The notes under the pieces: model-generated | Databases searched by the model: none | What the model was told of the DNA's origin: nothing | The model's input: the letters and a program-made list of their open reading frames with translations, nothing else | Position numbers and translations under genes: made by a program | Origin: Solimonas flava DSM 18980 | Lineage (GTDB): Bacteria > Pseudomonadota > Gammaproteobacteria > Nevskiales > Nevskiaceae | Assembly (NCBI RefSeq): GCF_000426685.1 | Contig: NZ_AUFV01000007.1 | Coordinates: forward strand, 248,001 to 312,000 | Length of the DNA stretch: 64,000 nt | Direction of reading: 5' to 3' | Shown here: one piece after another, positions 57,046 through 64,000 of the stretch | Position numbering within the stretch: the stretch's first letter is position 1 | Layout: every line of letters begins with the position of its first letter

Positions 57046-57974
57046 GCGCCTATCCGCGCGATCTGATCGGCTACGGCCGGCGGCCGCCGCATCCGCGCTG
57101 GCCGGGCGGGGCGCGCATCGCGCTGCAGTTCGTGCTCAACGTCGAGGAGGGCGCCGAGAACTGCGTGCTGCACGGCGACGCGGCGTCGGAAACCTTCCTG
57201 TCGGAAATGTTCAATCCGCCGGCGTTCCCGATGCGCCACCTGAGCATGGAATCGCTGTACGAGTACGGTTCGCGCGCCGGCTTCTGGCGTGTGGTGCGCG
57301 CCTTCGAAGCGCGCGGCCTGCCGCTGACGCTGTTCGCGGTCGCCAAGGCGCTGGCGCGCACGCCGGACGTGGTCGCCGTCGCCAAGGAACTGGATTTCGA
57401 GATCGCCTGCCACGGCCTGCGCTGGATCAGCTACCAGACGATGGACGAGGCGAGCGAGCGCGCGCACCTGCACGAGGCGGTCGCGCTGATGCAGGAGCTG
57501 ACCGGCGAGATGCCGCTCGGCTGGTATACCGGCCGCGACAGCCCGAACACGCGGCGTCTGGTCGTCGAGCACGGCGGCTTCGTCTACGACGCCGACTCCT
57601 ACGCCGACGACCTGCCGTACTGGACCCGGGTCGAGACCGCGCGCGGCAGCGTGCCGCATCTGGTCGTGCCGTACACGCTCGACAGCAACGACATGCGCTT
57701 CGCCTCGGCACAGGGCTTCGCGACCGGCGCCGAATTCTTCGACTACCTCAAGGACGCCTTCGACACGCTCTACGCGGAAGGCGATCCGGACGGCCTCGAC
57801 GCGCCGAAGATGCTGTCGATCGGCCTGCACAGCCGTCTGGTCGGCCGGCCGGCGCGCATCGCCGCGCTGCAGCGCTTCCTCGACTACGTGCAGGCGCACG
57901 ACAAGGTCTGGATCTGCCGGCGCATCGACATCGCCCGCCACTGGCAACAGCATTTCCCGGCGCCCGCCGCATGA
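57042..57974 (+). CDS. puuE: Allantoinase, polysaccharide-deacetylase-like (PuuE)
   Basis: The 310-residue protein belongs to the metal-independent PuuE allantoinases that convert allantoin to allantoate. It shows RIALQFVLNVEEGAENCVLHGD, SRAGFWRVVRAFEARGLPLTLF, CHGLRWI, and GWYTGRDSPNTRRLV. It is unrelated to the amidohydrolase-type AllB. ATGA overlaps couple it with the regulator and the fused downstream gene. Confidence 0.94.
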   Translation: MSAYPRDLIGYGRRPPHPRWPGGARIALQFVLNVEEGAENCVLHGDAASETFLSEMFNPPAFPMRHLSMESLYEYGSRAGFWRVVRAFEARGLPLTLFAVAKALARTPDVVAVAKELDFEIACHGLRWISYQTMDEASERAHLHEAVALMQELTGEMPLGWYTGRDSPNTRRLVVEHGGFVYDADSYADDLPYWTRVETARGSVPHLVVPYTLDSNDMRFASAQGFATGAEFFDYLKDAFDTLYAEGDPDGLDAPKMLSIGLHSRLVGRPARIAALQRFLDYVQAHDKVWICRRIDIARHWQQHFPAPAA

Positions 57975-59716
57975 TCGATCTCGACGTTCTCAACCGCTGT
58001 CCGCTGCCGGCGTTCGTCGCGGCGCTCGACGGCATCTTCGAACACTCGCCGTGGATCGCCGAACAAACCGCCGCGCGGCGTCCGTTCGCGACGCGCTTCG
58101 CGCTGCTCGACGCGCTGTGCGCAACGATGTTCGAGGCGCCGCGCGAGGCGCAGCTGGCGCTGGTAGGCGCGCACCCCGAGCTGGCCGGCAGCGCGGCGAT
58201 GCGCGGTGAGCTGACCGCGGCCTCGACCTCCGAGCAGGCCGGCGCCGGGCTGACGCGGGCGCCGGCCGACGCGCTCGGCGAACTGCAGACGCTCAACGCC
58301 GCCTACCGCGAGAAGTTCGGTTTTCCGTTCGTGATTTCGGTCAAGGGCCGGCAGCGCGCCGACATCGTCGCCGAGCTGCGCCGCCGCCTCGCGCACGAAG
58401 CCGAGGCCGAGCTGCGCACGGCGCTGGTCGAGATTGCGCGTATCGCCGATTTCCGGCTCGCCGAGCGCTTCGCCGTCGACGACCTGGCGGCGGCCGGGCG
58501 CGAGATTCTGGCGATGGCCGAGGCGCTGGCGCGCTACAGCGAGCGCGACGACGCGCTGTGCTGCACCTATTTGTCCGCTGCGCATCAGGCCACGGCGCGC
58601 AAGCTGCGCGACTGGATGTTGCAGGCCGGCCTCGATGCGCAGATCGACGACGTCGGCAACGTCGTTGGCCGCTGGGCCAGCACGACGCCGGGCGCGAAGA
58701 CGCTGATCAGCGGCTCGCACTACGACACCGTCACCGATGCCGGCCGCTACGACGGCCGGCTCGGCATCCTGCTGCCGATCGTCGTCGCCGGCCTGCTGCG
58801 TCGCCGCGGCGTCGCGCTGCCGTTCGATCTGGAGATCATCGGCTTCGCCGAAGAGGAGGGCGTGCGCTTCAAGTCGACGTTCCTCGGCAGCAGCGCGGTC
58901 GCCGGCCGCTTCGATCCGGCGCTGCTGCAGCGCACCGACGCCGCCGGCGTCACGCTCGCCGAGGCGCTGCGCGGCGCCGGTCACGATCCGGCGCGGATCG
59001 CGGCGCTGGCCCGCGATCCGGCGCAGCTGCTCGGCTACGTCGAGGTGCATATCGAGCAGGGCCCGGTGCTGCTCGACGAGAACCTCGCGCTCGGCGTCGT
59101 CACCGCGATCGCCGGCAGCCGCCGCTTCCGCGTCGCGATCCGCGGCCGCGCCGGACATGCCGGCACGGTGCCGATGTATCTGCGCCAGGACGCCGCCGCC
59201 GGCGCCGCCGAGATCGTGCTCGCCGTCGAGCGCCTGTGCAGCGGCACGCCGGGCCTGGTCGGCACCGTCGGCCGTCTCGAAGTGCCGGACGGCGCCGTCA
59301 ACGTCGTGCCGGGCCGCTGCGAACTGAGCATCGACATTCGCGCGCCGAGCGACGCGACGCGCGACGCCGCGGTCGACGCGGTGCTGGCCGAGATCGCCGC
59401 GGTCGCGGCGCGGCGCAAGCTGCGCATCGAGCCCGAGGAGATCGTGCACGCCGACGCCACGCCCTGCGCGCCGGCGCTGCAGCGACGCCTCGACGCGGCG
59501 ATCCGCGCCGTCACCGGCGCCGCGCAAAGCCGCCATCTGCCGAGCGGCGCCGGCCACGACGCGATGATGATGGCGACCCTGACCGGGATCGGCATGCTGT
59601 TCGTGCGCTGCGGCGCCGGCGGCGTCAGCCACAACCCCGAAGAAAGCCTCAGCGCCGACGACGCCGCGCTTGCCGCGGCGGCGTTCGCGCACTTCCTGCA
59701 GGACGACACGCCCTGA
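57971..59716 (+). CDS. uraD: Fusion of OHCU decarboxylase (UraD) and allantoate amidohydrolase
   Basis: The 581-residue protein joins two enzymes. Residues 1 to about 165 are UraD, with the catalytic His in HPELAGSAAM and the substrate loop FGFPFVISVKGR; it makes S-allantoin from OHCU. Residues about 170-581 are an M20-type amidase of the AllC/carbamoylase group: SGSHYDTVTDAGRYDG, EEEGVRFKSTFLGS, VEVHIEQGPVL and SGAGHDAMMM with metal-binding His, Asp, and Glu. The amidase removes ammonia and carbamoyl from allantoate. The two activities bracket PuuE in the pathway. The join is continuous and the linker short. Confidence 0.93.
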   Translation: MIDLDVLNRCPLPAFVAALDGIFEHSPWIAEQTAARRPFATRFALLDALCATMFEAPREAQLALVGAHPELAGSAAMRGELTAASTSEQAGAGLTRAPADALGELQTLNAAYREKFGFPFVISVKGRQRADIVAELRRRLAHEAEAELRTALVEIARIADFRLAERFAVDDLAAAGREILAMAEALARYSERDDALCCTYLSAAHQATARKLRDWMLQAGLDAQIDDVGNVVGRWASTTPGAKTLISGSHYDTVTDAGRYDGRLGILLPIVVAGLLRRRGVALPFDLEIIGFAEEEGVRFKSTFLGSSAVAGRFDPALLQRTDAAGVTLAEALRGAGHDPARIAALARDPAQLLGYVEVHIEQGPVLLDENLALGVVTAIAGSRRFRVAIRGRAGHAGTVPMYLRQDAAAGAAEIVLAVERLCSGTPGLVGTVGRLEVPDGAVNVVPGRCELSIDIRAPSDATRDAAVDAVLAEIAAVAARRKLRIEPEEIVHADATPCAPALQRRLDAAIRAVTGAAQSRHLPSGAGHDAMMMATLTGIGMLFVRCGAGGVSHNPEESLSADDAALAAAAFAHFLQDDTP

Positions 59717-59724
59717 ATCCCGAC

Positions 59725-61011
59725 ATGACTTCCGTTTCTCTTCCGTCTTCCGTCCAGGCCGCGCTCGGCGCCGCCGTCGACGCCGAGTTCGACGCCGCCT
59801 GCGCGTTTCTCGCCGAGCTGGTGCGCGTGCCCAGCGACAACCCGCCGGGCGATTGCGCTGCGCACGCCGCCCGCACGCAGCAGCTGCTCGAAGCGCTCGG
59901 CTATGCCGTCGAAACCGATCCGGTGCCGCAGGCCGAAGTCGAGGCGGTCGGCATGATCGCGGCGACCAATCTGATCGTCCGCCAGCGCTTCGGCGACGGC
60001 GGGCCGTGCATCGCGCTGAACGCGCACGGCGACGTGGTGCCGCCGGGCCTGGGCTGGAGCGAGGACCCGTACGGCGCCGTGGTGCGCGACGAGCCGGGCC
60101 ACGGGCCGACGATGTACGGCCGCGGCGTCGCCGTCAGCAAATCGGATTTCGCGACCTACACCTACGCGCTGCGCGCGCTGCAGCGCGTCGCCGCGAGCTG
60201 GCCGCTGCGCGGCCAGGTCGAGCTGCACTTCACCTATGACGAGGAGACCGGCGGCGACATCGGCCCGCGGCGCCTGCTCGAACAGAAACTGTCGCGGCCC
60301 GACTACGCGATCTGCGCCGGCTTTCCGTACGCGGTGACGACCGCGCACAACGGCTGCCTGCACCTCGAAGTGACGGTGCACGGCAAGCAGGGCCACGCCG
60401 CGATGCCGGCGTCCGGCGTCGACGCGCTCGAAGCGGCGACGCGCCTCCTCGGCGTGCTCTACGCCGCGCGCGCCGAGATGGCGAAGATTCATTCGCAGAC
60501 GCCGGGCATCGACCATCCGACGCTCAACGTCGGCCTGATCTCCGGCGGCATCAATACCAACGTGGTGCCGGACCTCGTCCGCTTCCGCCTCGACCGCCGC
60601 ATCATTCCGGAAGAGTCCTTCGACACGGTCGAGGCCCAGCTGCGCGCGCTGATCGGCGATACCGCCGCGGCGCTGCCAGGCATTCGCGTCGAGATCCGCC
60701 GCGTGCTGCAGGCGCTGCCGCTGGTGCGCCTGCCCGGCGCCGACCGGCTGATCGACGCGCTGGAGCGTTACGGCAGCGAGATCTTCGCCACGCCGGTCGG
60801 CGAGCATGGCGTGCCGCTGTATACCGACGCGCGTCACTACGCCGCCGCCGGCATTCCGACCGTGCTCTACGGCGCCGGCCCGCGCACGCTCGGCGAGGCC
60901 AACGGCCACGCGGCGAACGAGAAGCTGCGTCTCGAAGACCTGCGGCGCGCGACCAAGGTCGTCGCCTGCACGCTGGCCGAACTGCTGGCCGCAGCGGGCG
61001 CCGCGGCGTGA
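59725..61011 (+). CDS. M20-family metallohydrolase of unknown substrate
   Basis: The 428-residue protein has the ArgE/DapE fold. NAHGDVVPPGLGW holds the first metal His and Asp, then DEETGGD the catalytic Glu pair, and NGCLHLEVTVHGKQGHAAMP the dimerisation domain. The usual bridging Asp in GRGxxDxKG is not there; the segment reads YGRGVAVSKSDF, so Val or Ser occupies that place. It is the last cistron of the purine operon, 8 bp after the fused gene. A role in ureidoglycine or ureidoglycolate breakdown, or in peptide-like derivatives, is possible but unproved. Confidence 0.82.
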   Translation: MTSVSLPSSVQAALGAAVDAEFDAACAFLAELVRVPSDNPPGDCAAHAARTQQLLEALGYAVETDPVPQAEVEAVGMIAATNLIVRQRFGDGGPCIALNAHGDVVPPGLGWSEDPYGAVVRDEPGHGPTMYGRGVAVSKSDFATYTYALRALQRVAASWPLRGQVELHFTYDEETGGDIGPRRLLEQKLSRPDYAICAGFPYAVTTAHNGCLHLEVTVHGKQGHAAMPASGVDALEAATRLLGVLYAARAEMAKIHSQTPGIDHPTLNVGLISGGINTNVVPDLVRFRLDRRIIPEESFDTVEAQLRALIGDTAAALPGIRVEIRRVLQALPLVRLPGADRLIDALERYGSEIFATPVGEHGVPLYTDARHYAAAGIPTVLYGAGPRTLGEANGHAANEKLRLEDLRRATKVVACTLAELLAAAGAAA

Positions 61012-61040
61012 ACGCCGCGGCGCGCCGGATGTCGCGGCGC

Positions 61041-63100
<2,060 letters not shown>

Positions 63101-63149
63101 GCGGCACTGCGCCGCCGTTCGAAGTCGAGCCCCACGACCGGAGAAACCG

Positions 63150-64000
63150 ATGCGAATTTCATCCCGTTCCGCTTGCGCGGCAGCGTTGCTGCTGCTCGGC
63201 GCCAGCGTCGCCGCCGCGGCTGCCGAACCGCCGCTGCCGCCGCCGGCGCAGCCCGCCGCGCGCATCGCCGTGCGCATGGTCGTCGTCGCCAATTTCGAGA
63301 ACGGCCAGGATCGCGGCGACAAGCCCGGTGAATACCAGCTGTGGGTCGAGCGCGAGCATCTCGACGAAACGATCAGCGACGTGCGCGGCGCGATGCGCGG
63401 CATCCGCCGCAACGCCGACGGTCTCTACGGTCTGCTGCTGCGCGATCTCGACGCCTTCGTGCTCGATCCGCGCTTCGACCTGACCCGCACCTACTGGCTG
63501 TTCACCGGCATCTCCGGTGTCGATCCGAACGTCGCCTCGGTCGGCAGCGCCGCGTGGGCGCGCTGGGTCGTCAACGGCGACGAGCTGCGCGAGTTCGACG
63601 ATCGCGAGATTCCGGCCGACTGGCCCTACGGCTTGTTCGCGATCGGTGCGTCGAAGCCGAACGCGCTGCCGAGCGATCCGAACAGCTTCGGCGAAGCCGA
63701 GTCCGCCGACGATCTGGGCATGGCCTACCGGATGAATCCGGCGCTGACGCAGTGGGCCTACGCGCTGACGCGCGCGGTGAAGATTCCGGACACGCCGGCG
63801 CTCGCCGGGCAGCGCAAGGCCTGGAAGGGCTATCCGAACGCGCAGAAGCCACCGTTCGTGCTGCTCGGCGAAACGCTCGGCGCCAAGCGCTACTGGCACG
63901 GACCGGCACGCACGCACTGGGCCGAGGACTGGGTCAAGCTGTGGACGCACGGCCAGGGCCAGTTCGTGATGACCAACATGGAGAGCCAGGACGCGGCGCG
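63150..64000 (+). CDS. Purine nucleoside permease (NUP family), 3' cut by window
   Basis: The frame stays open from ATG 63150 to the window end (283 full codons). A signal peptide (about 1-26, LLLLGASVAAAAAEP) is followed by IAVRMVVVANFENGQD, GISGVDPNVASVGSAAWARW, and NAQKPPFVLLGETLGAKRYWHG. These match the NUP family (PF06516), first described as a purine nucleoside permease, although its members are exported and look like nucleoside phosphorylase-fold proteins. Preceded by GGAGAAACCG. It extends the purine theme of the region. Confidence 0.82.
   Translation, partial: MRISSRSACAAALLLLGASVAAAAAEPPLPPPAQPAARIAVRMVVVANFENGQDRGDKPGEYQLWVEREHLDETISDVRGAMRGIRRNADGLYGLLLRDLDAFVLDPRFDLTRTYWLFTGISGVDPNVASVGSAAWARWVVNGDELREFDDREIPADWPYGLFAIGASKPNALPSDPNSFGEAESADDLGMAYRMNPALTQWAYALTRAVKIPDTPALAGQRKAWKGYPNAQKPPFVLLGETLGAKRYWHGPARTHWAEDWVKLWTHGQGQFVMTNMESQDAA

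Overview
The window is a 64 kb stretch of a high-GC chromosome, densely coded with short gaps. The organism is most likely a gammaproteobacterium near the Nevskiales/Xanthomonadales. The signs are the aspS type and the FmdB-aspS pair, the sodB/grxD pair, and the order glyA-nrdR-ribD-ribE-ribBA-ribH-nusB-thiL-pgpA, plus a TTTCTTTGC-type intergenic repeat. This placement is inference from gene order and protein resemblance only. No rRNA, tRNA or CRISPR array was seen.

Positions 1-13.1 kb hold core metabolism: the end of a D-amino-acid dehydrogenase, a class V aminotransferase, nadC, a DedA membrane protein, argF, sodB, grxD, a DJ-1 protein, an isocitrate dehydrogenase fused to a CBS pair, a molybdopterin-binding-domain protein, an EamA exporter, an orphan histidine kinase, an FmdB zinc ribbon and aspS. 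Positions 13.1-18.3 kb hold nadA, a 577-bp imperfect inverted-repeat element, a Lys/Ala-tailed small protein, and a fatty-acid desaturase with its ferredoxin reductase, divergent from a TetR regulator across two similar operator-like sites. Positions 18.4-25.7 kb are the glyA, nrdR, riboflavin, nusB, thiL and pgpA run; the GTP cyclohydrolase II half of RibBA has lost its zinc cysteines.

Positions 25.8-43.5 kb look like an acyclic-terpene (citronellol/geraniol) utilisation cluster: AtuA-like protein, ETF-ubiquinone oxidoreductase with EtfBA, an SDR, a biotin-dependent acyl-CoA carboxylase (AtuC/AtuF-like), an AtuE-like hydratase, an AtuD-like dehydrogenase and an AtuH-like CoA ligase. Thioesters are made by the ligase, oxidised by the dehydrogenase with electrons passing through ETF and ETF-QO to quinone, carboxylated, hydrated and passed to AtuA. 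The cluster is interrupted at 38.1-40.6 kb by a lower-GC restriction-modification island: C regulator plus nuclease, divergent from a D12-class adenine methyltransferase. The island is bordered by gene and IS debris.

Positions 43.5-64 kb are a purine salvage and degradation region. A BMP-type binding protein faces a 13-gene, mostly ATGA-coupled operon: uraH, xdhABC, an ABC transporter, puuD, guaD, a GntR regulator, puuE, a uraD-allantoate amidohydrolase fusion and an M20 hydrolase. It is followed by an adenine deaminase, a secreted alpha/beta hydrolase and a purine nucleoside permease cut by the window end. Together they cover adenine or guanine to ureidoglycolate-level products. A perfect 16-bp palindrome in the divergent gap is the best candidate for the GntR operator.
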